Assembly: GCA_017999675.1 (NCBI GenBank)
Contig: JAGNLL010000003.1
Span: forward strand, 1-64,000
DNA: 64,000 bases
Reading direction: 5' to 3'
Origin: Rickettsiales bacterium
Lineage (GTDB): Bacteria > Pseudomonadota > Alphaproteobacteria > Rickettsiales > UBA1997
Below the pieces are notes generated by a model. That model saw only the letters and a program-made list of their open reading frames with translations. It ran no database searches and was not told where the DNA came from. The position numbers and the translations under genes are program-made. Shown one piece after another: positions 27,707 to 35,361 of this stretch (position 1 is the stretch's first letter; each line of letters opens with the position of its first letter).

Positions 27707-30700
27707 TTGGTCAGTTTTTTTCAGCAAACATTTTTAAAGAGAATCTCGCGTTTGTTGATGGTCGCGGCTGTTTTTTGTTTGGTTTTTGTTGGCTCAATAC
27801 AAAATTCTTATTCTAGCAACGATGTTGGAATTGGTAGAATACGCTCTTGCGGCTCTAACGGGGCTCCTAGTGGTATTGAGTTTTTTACCGCAAATGCCCA
27901 AAAACCAGTACCAGATCCCGGAAACGACCTCGACATTGTACTGTCAAATTCGGTGTGTTTGATCTTTTTCTCAGAAGTTTACGTAGCGATAAAAGCTACG
28001 ATACTTGCGATGCATAAGGCCTGCGAAATAGGTGGATCTGTCAGCCCTTATCCATCGCCATTAAAAGATTCTTGGTATATCGCCAGAGCGTCAGTTAAAG
28101 CTGTAGGAAACCCAAAATGCGCAGGAGCAGTGGCCGCCTCGGTTGCCGCATATAGTGGCATGGCAATATATCTAGAAAGACTGTATGCAAACGCCAGCGA
28201 CACTTACAACAGCACGGAGGTTTGTGGAGCCCAATGGATGGCGGCGAATCCAAGAACATTCGACATAAGCTCGCCAAACAAAAAACAGCAGGTCAAAGAT
28301 GCTGTTGAGACTTACATTAGAAAGGGAGAGGTAGAAAAACTAAACATCGAAGACCCGGCAAACGTCACTTATCGCGAGTGGTATTATGGCGGAGAGGAGG
28401 TGACGGACAATCCGCAAGGAGGTCACGAACCTTGCTACGATGTCACTCAGCCCAAAGTTAATGGCAGCTATCCAGCTCAAAAATATTACATGCGCGGTTT
28501 ACTTGCCGGCAATTTCAACTGCAAAAAATATGATTTACTGCCCGGAAATCTCGATCCGTTAACTAACGCGCCAATCACCGAAGACAGAGTGCTTGAGCTG
28601 CAACAAGCTTATAAATGCTGCCAAAATAGAAGTGCTAACTACATCTGCCTAAAAACAGTGAATACCAAAGTTTTCTGCAAAGCCGGCACGTTATGCAGCA
28701 CTTGCACAAATGATGCTTTGTGTATGACTCACGGCGGCCTAAGTACAAACACCGTCTTTTCTACAAAAGCACTTGATAACGGCGCCCTAGTATGCGCTGA
28801 AACATACAGCTTATGTCCTTACAATTTCAGCATTGGCGGCGGAACAGAATATTGCGATTACTATCAAGACGGCATATGGGAAGATGGGCACTGGGACATG
28901 ATAACAAAAGAAGATGTTGCTGCGGGCAACTGCTCCTCAAAAAGCGAAATCAGAAATTCAGATTGTTCTTACAACAATAAAGCAAATAAGTGTCGCAACT
29001 ATTGCCAATATTTAACTCATTGCACCACGACTAGTCTTCAGGATTATCACTACACCAACAACCTAGGCTCACCTTACTTTTCAGACGCCTGCATAAATTT
29101 TGTTGGCGACTCTCAAAACCACACCGCCTTTGGCGGCGGCTTTGTTTTAAATAGCCAGAAACACTTCTCCGCACCAATTGCTCAATGCGTAAGAGAAACC
29201 ATGGAGAACCTTTTTCAGAATGTTGCGGGTCACAGCAGATGCGCTGGCGAAAATGAATATCCAGACCCAAATGGCAACTGCCCAAGCGGAAATTACGCAG
29301 AAATAGCCGGCCCAGACTTTCCTTACAAAAAAGGTAGTCAGGTTAAAGAGGTTTCTTTTTTTAGCCTTGTTCAAAGCAAATTAAAAGCTGCGGTAAAGAT
29401 GGCTCTTACGCTATCAATCGTGTTTTACGGCATGAATATTTTAATTGGAAAAGCCGACATTCGAGAAAAGAAAGATATCTTGATGTATTTATTAAAAATT
29501 GGCTTGGTGCTTTATTTTGCGACGGGCGATGCATGGCAATCGATGTTTTTTAAAGGAGTTTACGGAGCCTCATCCGAATTCTCCCAAATGGTTTTCAAAA
29601 TTGATGCTGACGCATCAGAAAATAGAAGAGACGGCTGCCAGTTTGGCATGATTACAAATTCAGAAGGTGTCGAGGTTTCTTCTGGCCGCCTATATCCATC
29701 AGGCAAAGAATATCTCGCTTTATGGGACACTCTAGATTGCAAAATGATGCGCTATTTAGGCTATGGGCCAGAAGTGAAAGTGGCTAACATCGCCTCTTTG
29801 ATGTTAGCATCTTTCCTAAGTAGCTATCTGGGAGGAGCCGCAATTTACTTCTCTGTTGCAATAATGTTTTTTGGATTCTGCTTTTTAGCTTTAACCCTTA
29901 GGGCTCTTCACATCTTCTTAGCTTCTTCGATGGCTCTAATAATTATGGTTTTTGTTTCTCCAATCGTAATACCAATGGTGCTGTTTGCCAAAACCAAAAG
30001 TATCTTTGAGGGCTGGGTCAAAGAGATAATAGGATACTGCTTGCAACCAATGATACTTTTTGCTTACGTCGCCTTCTTCATTACAATAATGGACAAAGTT
30101 ATGATCGGCAGCGCCACCTTTTCTGGACAAGCGCCGTCCAAAGCAATTAGCTGCTCCAAGGTTTGCAAAGATTCCAACGGCACAATAAAGCCTTACAAAG
30201 CAGATAACTCGATAGATGACTGCAACGACAAGGGCGATAAAATTCTCAATCCCATGAATGACAGTGTTGCTTGCCTAATAAATCTTGACGATTTTGGCAA
30301 AATGCCCGGCTTAGAAATGTTTGGACTAACAGTGCCAATTTTAATGAACATTTTTTCCGACAATGTTCAACTGAAAATTTTAACCATTCTAAAGGGCGCA
30401 ATAGTGATGTTTTTGCTGTATAAATTTATGGATCTAATTCCAGAGATGGCCTCGAAATTGGTTGGCGGATCAAAGCTAGGTGGTGGAGATTCAAACGCTT
30501 TCAAAATGATGACCCAAGTCGCCGGCACCGTAAACGCACTTGCTAAACGCGGCGTTGGTGCAGCAAAAAGAGCGGGCGAAAAAGGATTAGAAAAAGCTGG
30601 TTCATTAGCTTCTAAAGCCAAAAGCGCCGCTCGCTCAGCAGGCAGCCAAGGAAAATCTGTAAGTGGTCCTGAAGGTGAAGGTGGCAGTAAAGATGGAGGC

Positions 30701-30790
30701 GATCACGAATCCAATTCCAAAAGAGATGGAGCGGATAGCTCAGAAAATTCTTCTGGAGGCGACTCATCAAAAAATTCCAAATCTGAATAA
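27707..30790 (+). CDS. virB6: Giant VirB6-family T4SS membrane protein with Cys-rich periplasmic region
   Basis: Polytopic inner-membrane channel protein of the VirB system. The 1027 residues are far longer than Agrobacterium VirB6 (about 300) but in line with extended rickettsial VirB6 proteins. Layout: signal-like helix (FLKRISRLLMVAAVFCLVF); a predicted periplasmic region to about residue 555 with about 25 cysteines (CC, CxxC, CxxxC spacings); membrane helices near 562-580, 590-607, 694-760 (two or three), 773-797 and 889-911; and a hydrophilic Ala/Lys then Ser/Gly-rich tail from 930. The start is uncertain: TTG at 27707 keeps the basic n-region of a signal peptide, while ATG at 27758 removes it. 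The N-terminal half has no domain I recognise. Confidence 0.85.
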   Translation: MVSFFQQTFLKRISRLLMVAAVFCLVFVGSIQNSYSSNDVGIGRIRSCGSNGAPSGIEFFTANAQKPVPDPGNDLDIVLSNSVCLIFFSEVYVAIKATILAMHKACEIGGSVSPYPSPLKDSWYIARASVKAVGNPKCAGAVAASVAAYSGMAIYLERLYANASDTYNSTEVCGAQWMAANPRTFDISSPNKKQQVKDAVETYIRKGEVEKLNIEDPANVTYREWYYGGEEVTDNPQGGHEPCYDVTQPKVNGSYPAQKYYMRGLLAGNFNCKKYDLLPGNLDPLTNAPITEDRVLELQQAYKCCQNRSANYICLKTVNTKVFCKAGTLCSTCTNDALCMTHGGLSTNTVFSTKALDNGALVCAETYSLCPYNFSIGGGTEYCDYYQDGIWEDGHWDMITKEDVAAGNCSSKSEIRNSDCSYNNKANKCRNYCQYLTHCTTTSLQDYHYTNNLGSPYFSDACINFVGDSQNHTAFGGGFVLNSQKHFSAPIAQCVRETMENLFQNVAGHSRCAGENEYPDPNGNCPSGNYAEIAGPDFPYKKGSQVKEVSFFSLVQSKLKAAVKMALTLSIVFYGMNILIGKADIREKKDILMYLLKIGLVLYFATGDAWQSMFFKGVYGASSEFSQMVFKIDADASENRRDGCQFGMITNSEGVEVSSGRLYPSGKEYLALWDTLDCKMMRYLGYGPEVKVANIASLMLASFLSSYLGGAAIYFSVAIMFFGFCFLALTLRALHIFLASSMALIIMVFVSPIVIPMVLFAKTKSIFEGWVKEIIGYCLQPMILFAYVAFFITIMDKVMIGSATFSGQAPSKAISCSKVCKDSNGTIKPYKADNSIDDCNDKGDKILNPMNDSVACLINLDDFGKMPGLEMFGLTVPILMNIFSDNVQLKILTILKGAIVMFLLYKFMDLIPEMASKLVGGSKLGGGDSNAFKMMTQVAGTVNALAKRGVGAAKRAGEKGLEKAGSLASKAKSAARSAGSQGKSVSGPEGEGGSKDGGDHESNSKRDGADSSENSSGGDSSKNSKSE

Positions 30791-30800
30791 GGCGCATAGT

Positions 30801-30828
30801 TTGACAATTAGCATCTTGCCATTTTAAT
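30801..30828 (+). promoter_or_regulatory. Sigma70-type promoter for tRNA-Thr
   Basis: TTGACA (30801-30806) and TTTAAT (30823-30828) with a 16-base spacer, followed by a GC-rich discriminator (GCGCGCCCGC) and then the tRNA at 30865. A perfect -35 and a GC-rich discriminator are typical of stable-RNA promoters under stringent control. It begins 11 bases after the virB6 stop. Confidence 0.7.
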
Positions 30829-30864
30829 GCGCGCCCGCAAAAAACTTACTAAATTCCTCAAATT

Positions 30865-30939
30865 GCTATCGTAGCTCAGGGGTAGAGCACTTCATTGGTA
30901 ATGAAGAGGTCGGTGGTTCGATTCCACTCGATAGCACCA
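30865..30939 (+). tRNA. tRNA-Thr (anticodon GGT)
   Basis: A full cloverleaf is visible: acceptor GCTATCG/CGATAGC, D-stem GCTC/GAGC, anticodon stem CTTCA/TGAAG with loop TTGGTAA (anticodon GGT, reading ACC and ACT), T-arm with TTCGATT, discriminator A and an encoded CCA. The length is 75 bases with CCA. It lies between virB6 and the asparaginase gene, with its own promoter. Confidence 0.97.
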
Positions 30940-30953
30940 GTTCACCAAATTAC

Positions 30954-32006
30954 ATGAGATTAATTCCGGCTTTAATCACCTTCTTTGTCCTCATGTTTTC
31001 TCAAAATATTCACGCAAAAAACAAAACTATCGCCATTGTTGCAACGGGCGGAACCATCGTTGGAGCCGGCGAATCATCTGTCGACTCAAAATACTCCTCA
31101 TCTAAAATTGGCATTAAGCAGCTAATTAAAACCATCCCCAATCTCGATAAATTAGCTAATGTTGAAGCTGAGCAACTAATGCAAATTGGCAGCCAAGATT
31201 TGACTAATTTAGCTCTGTTAGAAATTTCAAAAAGAGTTAACGAGTTACTTGCAAAATCTTCAATTGATGGCGTTGTTATAACTCACGGCACCGACACTTT
31301 GGAAGAAACCGCCTATTTTTTAAACCTCACCCTCAAAAGTAAAAAACCAATAGTGCTAGTTGGCGCAATGCGCCCTTCCACATCTTTAAGCGCCGATGGA
31401 TCTCTTAATATTTACAATGCAGTTGCCCTTGCGGCCTCAGAATCCGCTTACAATAAAGGTGTTTTAGTGTTAATGAATGACGAAATATTTTCTGCGCGCG
31501 ACGTCACAAAAACCAACACAACCAACGTCGCATCATTTAAATCAAGTAGCTCTGGAGCCATTGGCTACGTCAATTACGGCAAAACAGAAATTTACTATTC
31601 GCCCTTAAGAGCCCACACCACAAAAACAATTTTCAACGTTAAAAAATTAAACGATTTGCCAAAGGTAGAAATTTTCTACACCTACATAAATCAAGACCCC
31701 AGAGTGATTGATCACTTTATTTTAAACGGCGCTAAAGCTCTAATTGTTGCAGGCGTTGGAGATGGCAATGCGAACAAAGAAACGTTAAAAAAATTAGCCG
31801 ATGCCGCAAAAAAAGGCGTGATAATCGTTAGAAGCTCAAGAGTTGGCTCTGGCGCAGTAATTGCAAATTCTGAGATTAATGACGATGAGCTTGGATTTAT
31901 TACCGCCGACAATCTAAACCCCCAAAAAGCCCGAATTATAACCATGTTAGCCCTAACCAAAACATCAAACATCAAAGAAATTCGCGAGATGTTTTTAAAA
32001 TATTAA
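30954..32006 (+). CDS. ansB: Periplasmic (type II) L-asparaginase
   Basis: Hydrolyses asparagine, and often glutamine, to the acid and ammonia. The 350 residues start with a signal peptide (hydrophobic residues 4-16, cut likely after NIHA). The catalytic Thr motif VATGGTIVGAG follows near residue 29, and the second motif VITHGTDTLEETAYFL near residue 100. The MRPSTSLSADG segment near 140 is conserved. The signal peptide marks it as the exported, type II enzyme. A role in scavenging host- or environment-derived asparagine is inference. It starts 15 bases after the tRNA-Thr. Confidence 0.93.
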   Translation: MRLIPALITFFVLMFSQNIHAKNKTIAIVATGGTIVGAGESSVDSKYSSSKIGIKQLIKTIPNLDKLANVEAEQLMQIGSQDLTNLALLEISKRVNELLAKSSIDGVVITHGTDTLEETAYFLNLTLKSKKPIVLVGAMRPSTSLSADGSLNIYNAVALAASESAYNKGVLVLMNDEIFSARDVTKTNTTNVASFKSSSSGAIGYVNYGKTEIYYSPLRAHTTKTIFNVKKLNDLPKVEIFYTYINQDPRVIDHFILNGAKALIVAGVGDGNANKETLKKLADAAKKGVIIVRSSRVGSGAVIANSEINDDELGFITADNLNPQKARIITMLALTKTSNIKEIREMFLKY

Positions 32007-32019
32007 TTACAAAATTCTG

Positions 32020-32673
32020 ATGCAGACCTTTCTGCTAATTTTTCACCACGAACTAATCATTTATTCAAAAAATTTAGGCAAAATTCTCGCCAATTTTTTA
32101 TTCTTCTTAATCTCCGTCGCAATTTTTCTACTACTCGCGCAAAACCAAGAAAATCAAGGCTCTGCAGCTTTTTACTCAATTTCAATAATCTGGTTTTCTG
32201 CACTTTCCTGCCTAATTTTTTCTGCCGCCGAATTTTTAAAAAAAGATTTTGACGACGGCACAATCGAACAAATTTTAACCTCGTGTGACAATTTTGAAAT
32301 TTTTGCACTCGCCAAAATGTTGGCTAATTGGTTGGTTTGCGCTTTACCAATTTTGATTTCTGTTTTGCCAATTAGCAGCGTGATTGGCCTCGATGCCGCA
32401 ACTTCTACAAATTTTTTAATCTTAATTTTTTTAGCAACTCTGGCCATCAACTTCATCTGCACCTTCTGCGGCAGCCTTTCTATTTTAGGAAATTCTGCGC
32501 CAATGATTGGTGTAATTGCTTTGCCTTTGGTTATTCCAATTTTGCTTTTAGCTTACAGCGGCTTAGACTCTGAAACATCTGCCAGCTTTAAAATTCTCGC
32601 TGGACTTTGCGTTTTTATCGGCAGCATTTCAGTTTTTGCTACTGCAAAAATTGTGAAAATTGCCGCCGAGTAA
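32020..32673 (+). CDS. ccmB: Heme exporter protein CcmB
   Basis: Membrane subunit of the CcmAB(C) ABC module used in system I cytochrome c maturation. The 217 residues contain six likely membrane helices. The N-terminal FHHELIIYSKNLGKILANFLFF and the cytosolic loop FLKKDFDDGTIEQIL are characteristic of CcmB. The motif FCGSLSILGNSAPMIGVIALPLVIPILL near residue 155 is also conserved. The ATPase ccmA is not adjacent. A thioredoxin-like TlpA/CcmG-type protein at 53545-54021 could belong to the same pathway. It is tail-to-tail with the giant pseudopilin gene (13-base gap). Confidence 0.9.
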   Translation: MQTFLLIFHHELIIYSKNLGKILANFLFFLISVAIFLLLAQNQENQGSAAFYSISIIWFSALSCLIFSAAEFLKKDFDDGTIEQILTSCDNFEIFALAKMLANWLVCALPILISVLPISSVIGLDAATSTNFLILIFLATLAINFICTFCGSLSILGNSAPMIGVIALPLVIPILLLAYSGLDSETSASFKILAGLCVFIGSISVFATAKIVKIAAE

Positions 32674-32686
32674 AAACAGATTCAGA

Positions 32687-35341
32687 CTAACTTCCTGGGT
32701 AGGCGAATATTACAATACCAGGACCACCAGCGCCAGAATCAGAAGGATATGATGTATCACAAGTTCCGCATAAAGTACTACCGCCGCCGCCACCACCTCT
32801 TTTGCCAGCGCCTGGAGATGTATAACTACTATATCTACTTGTACCACCATTTCCTCCACTGCCTGTAGGAGTATTAATGTCGGGATTTCCTCCGCCAACA
32901 CCACCACTGTGAGAACCGGTAGGTGAAGTGTAAGAAGCAGCACCACCGCCGCCGCCACCACCATAATCTAGAGAAACTCCACTGATAGAAGAAGTTGTGC
33001 CATTAGCACCTCTTCCACCATTGTTTCCTGAAGCTGCAAAGCCTGTGTTTGCTGTTGATCCACCACCACCACCACCGCCGCCGCTAGTACTACCACTATT
33101 ACCACCACTCTGTGTACCAGTACCAGCTACATATGCGTAGGCTGTTGGTGCTGGATTGTAATATTTTCCTCCCATGGAACCTCCTGATGGACCAGTAGGG
33201 TTATGCGGACTACCAACACTAAGACTAATTGGATAACCACCACCACCGCCACCACCAGCAGCTGTGGTAGATGCTACCAAACGATTACCGTTGGCAGCAG
33301 TTGCAGATGATGTTGTTGTGAAGGCAACAACCGTATCAACACCTCTATTACCATTAGTAACCCTGGTAGTTTGTGCTGCACCACCGGCTCCAACTGTTAC
33401 CGAAATTACATCGCCACTAGAAATAAATTTACCCGATAGCGTAACAACTTGACCGCCGCCGCCACCACCACCGCCATCAGTAGCCCTTTTTCCGCCACTT
33501 CCACCACCACCAACAAATAAAGCAGAAAGTGAGCTGGTAGAGCCAGCAGTACAAGTTAATGTATCACTGCTGGTAAATGTATGCACAACATTTCCACCAG
33601 CACAGTTATTTACCAAAGTTCCGGTAGGAGCGTTACTACAAGTTTTTGTTCCGCCGGCGCATGTGAGTGGTGGTACACAGGCACCACTAACGTAAGTGTA
33701 ACCCGAGGCACAAGTATCGCACGCGCCACTTACAACACTAAATGAGTTTCCTGCAGCGCAGGTGTAGGTTATTGAATCTGAGGTGTTAAAATTATTTGCA
33801 GAATCGTTGCAGGCTAGAGTTTGGCTGCTGCCTTGGTTTACCTGAGTGCCAACAGTAATTCCGGGGATTGAATTAATGGTGCATTTTTGCAGGCAAGTTG
33901 CTCCAGATCTGTAATATCCTGAGATGCAGCTTGGGCAACCAGCGCCTCCTGCGTATCCAGCAGCAGCGTTACAAACACATGCCGAGCCAGTTAGATTTGG
34001 ATTTCCATTGTCGCAAGTGTAACCGCGAAATAGAGACGAGTCGTATCCATTGGCATTACAATAAGCATTACCTGCAGCTGCGTGAGAGACTGAAGCTGGC
34101 GTAGAAATTCCAACATCGGCAGTGCTTAGTGCACAAGGTATCGCCGAAACACATCCACCCATTCCATCGGGAATGTAATTATTAGCCGAATCGCAAGTGT
34201 TGCATCCTGTGCCGGTATAGCCAGTAGCGCAGGTACAAGTTCCAGAAGTAATGTTTGGAGTGCCGTTGATGCAAGTGTAGTTAAGTTGCGCAGAAGTGTT
34301 GTAGTGAGTTGCATCGCAATTAACCGTAGTTGGGCTTGCCGCTGGGGCTACGCTTCTTGAGGTTAGACCCGTTGCAACAAGGGTACATCTAGCCAAAGAC
34401 AAATCGCATCCACCATCAGTGACAGCACCATTGGTGCAGCTTGGCGTTGAATCACGATTAATTTTGCGCGACCATTTTTTACCGATGTAATCTTCAACCG
34501 CCTTTCTGTCTTCGTTGCGAAGAGGCTTAGTGAAAATTGCAATTTCACCAATTTCTCCCGTGTAGCCTTTACCAATTTCAAGCGAGGTAATACCAGATAA
34601 TTTAGCTGTGTTGGTTGGATCTTGAGCGGCGAGAACTCCGTTAATGTAGGTTTTTTTACCCTGAACTGAGTCTGAGATAAAGGTAAAAAGTCTCGGCTTA
34701 TCACTTGAATCAGCGTAAGCGCTAACTGTTGAATCTTGAGTAGTGTAAGCGTTACTACCTTGCTTGTGAATTACTGTAGCATCGTTGCTATAGCCAAGAA
34801 GAAGGTTGTCGTTTGGGTTGGTAGATGGAGATCCAATAAAATAATTATCCGGGGCGCTACTTTGTCTTTTTTCCAAAACAACAATTGTGTAATCAGTGTT
34901 ATTTAAGAAGCTGGCGTCAGCAATTCGTAGGTGATTGTCTGTTGGGACTTTAGAAAACTTTACGGCGTGAATGTAATTAATTGTGTTTGAGTAAGTTGGA
35001 CCGCTTCCAACCACAGAAACCGTCACCTTGTTTGATGAGGACTTTTGATCGTTCCACGCAGTAATTGCGTCACCGTCTTTTTGTTGGTTGTCAGCAAAGC
35101 TGGTATCTAAACTACTTTCTAGCCACAGAGCAGTTTCAGCAATTCCGTGAATTGGCGCCGATTTGCTTAAGGCTTGCGCGGTTTGGATGCGTGATTTTTT
35201 GATTAAGGAAAGAGCAGCGAAAGAACCAGCAATGAAAATGCCGATGATTATAATTACAACCGACAGCTCAATTAAAGAAAAAGCGCGTGATTTTTTCTTG
35301 GGAGCTCTTTGAAAGAAATTATAAAATTTGATCAAAATCAC
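32687..35341 (-). CDS. Giant pseudopilin-LamG protein with Cys-rich repeats and glycine-rich tip domain
   Basis: An 884-residue modular protein starting at GTG 35341. Modules: (1) type IV prepilin signal, APKKKSRA then FSLIELSVVIIIIGIF, cut after Ala20, with mature Glu5 kept; (2) linker and LamG/ConA-like region to about residue 295, clearly paralogous to the protein at 19070-20092; (3) three tandem Cys-rich modules of about 75-85 residues starting near 318, 402 and 485, each with a YTC.NG.PN..SG.C.C or related pattern recalling EGF-like repeats; (4) from about 606 a glycine-rich domain with several runs of 5-8 Gly, ending GAGGPGIVIFAYPGS. This resembles the glycine-rich domain found in phage tail-fibre-like and receptor ectodomains. 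It is likely a pilus-tip or surface adhesin; the function is inference. Confidence 0.85.
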   Translation of the reverse strand: MILIKFYNFFQRAPKKKSRAFSLIELSVVIIIIGIFIAGSFAALSLIKKSRIQTAQALSKSAPIHGIAETALWLESSLDTSFADNQQKDGDAITAWNDQKSSSNKVTVSVVGSGPTYSNTINYIHAVKFSKVPTDNHLRIADASFLNNTDYTIVVLEKRQSSAPDNYFIGSPSTNPNDNLLLGYSNDATVIHKQGSNAYTTQDSTVSAYADSSDKPRLFTFISDSVQGKKTYINGVLAAQDPTNTAKLSGITSLEIGKGYTGEIGEIAIFTKPLRNEDRKAVEDYIGKKWSRKINRDSTPSCTNGAVTDGGCDLSLARCTLVATGLTSRSVAPAASPTTVNCDATHYNTSAQLNYTCINGTPNITSGTCTCATGYTGTGCNTCDSANNYIPDGMGGCVSAIPCALSTADVGISTPASVSHAAAGNAYCNANGYDSSLFRGYTCDNGNPNLTGSACVCNAAAGYAGGAGCPSCISGYYRSGATCLQKCTINSIPGITVGTQVNQGSSQTLACNDSANNFNTSDSITYTCAAGNSFSVVSGACDTCASGYTYVSGACVPPLTCAGGTKTCSNAPTGTLVNNCAGGNVVHTFTSSDTLTCTAGSTSSLSALFVGGGGSGGKRATDGGGGGGGGQVVTLSGKFISSGDVISVTVGAGGAAQTTRVTNGNRGVDTVVAFTTTSSATAANGNRLVASTTAAGGGGGGGYPISLSVGSPHNPTGPSGGSMGGKYYNPAPTAYAYVAGTGTQSGGNSGSTSGGGGGGGGSTANTGFAASGNNGGRGANGTTSSISGVSLDYGGGGGGGAASYTSPTGSHSGGVGGGNPDINTPTGSGGNGGTSRYSSYTSPGAGKRGGGGGGSTLCGTCDTSYPSDSGAGGPGIVIFAYPGS

Positions 35342-35361
35342 CCCAAAAAAAATTAATGAAT

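Noticed and set aside
32687-33530. Phage tail-fibre gene or prophage remnant because of the glycine-rich domain
   Set aside because: The domain is in frame with a prepilin signal and LamG region, and there are no phage genes around it.
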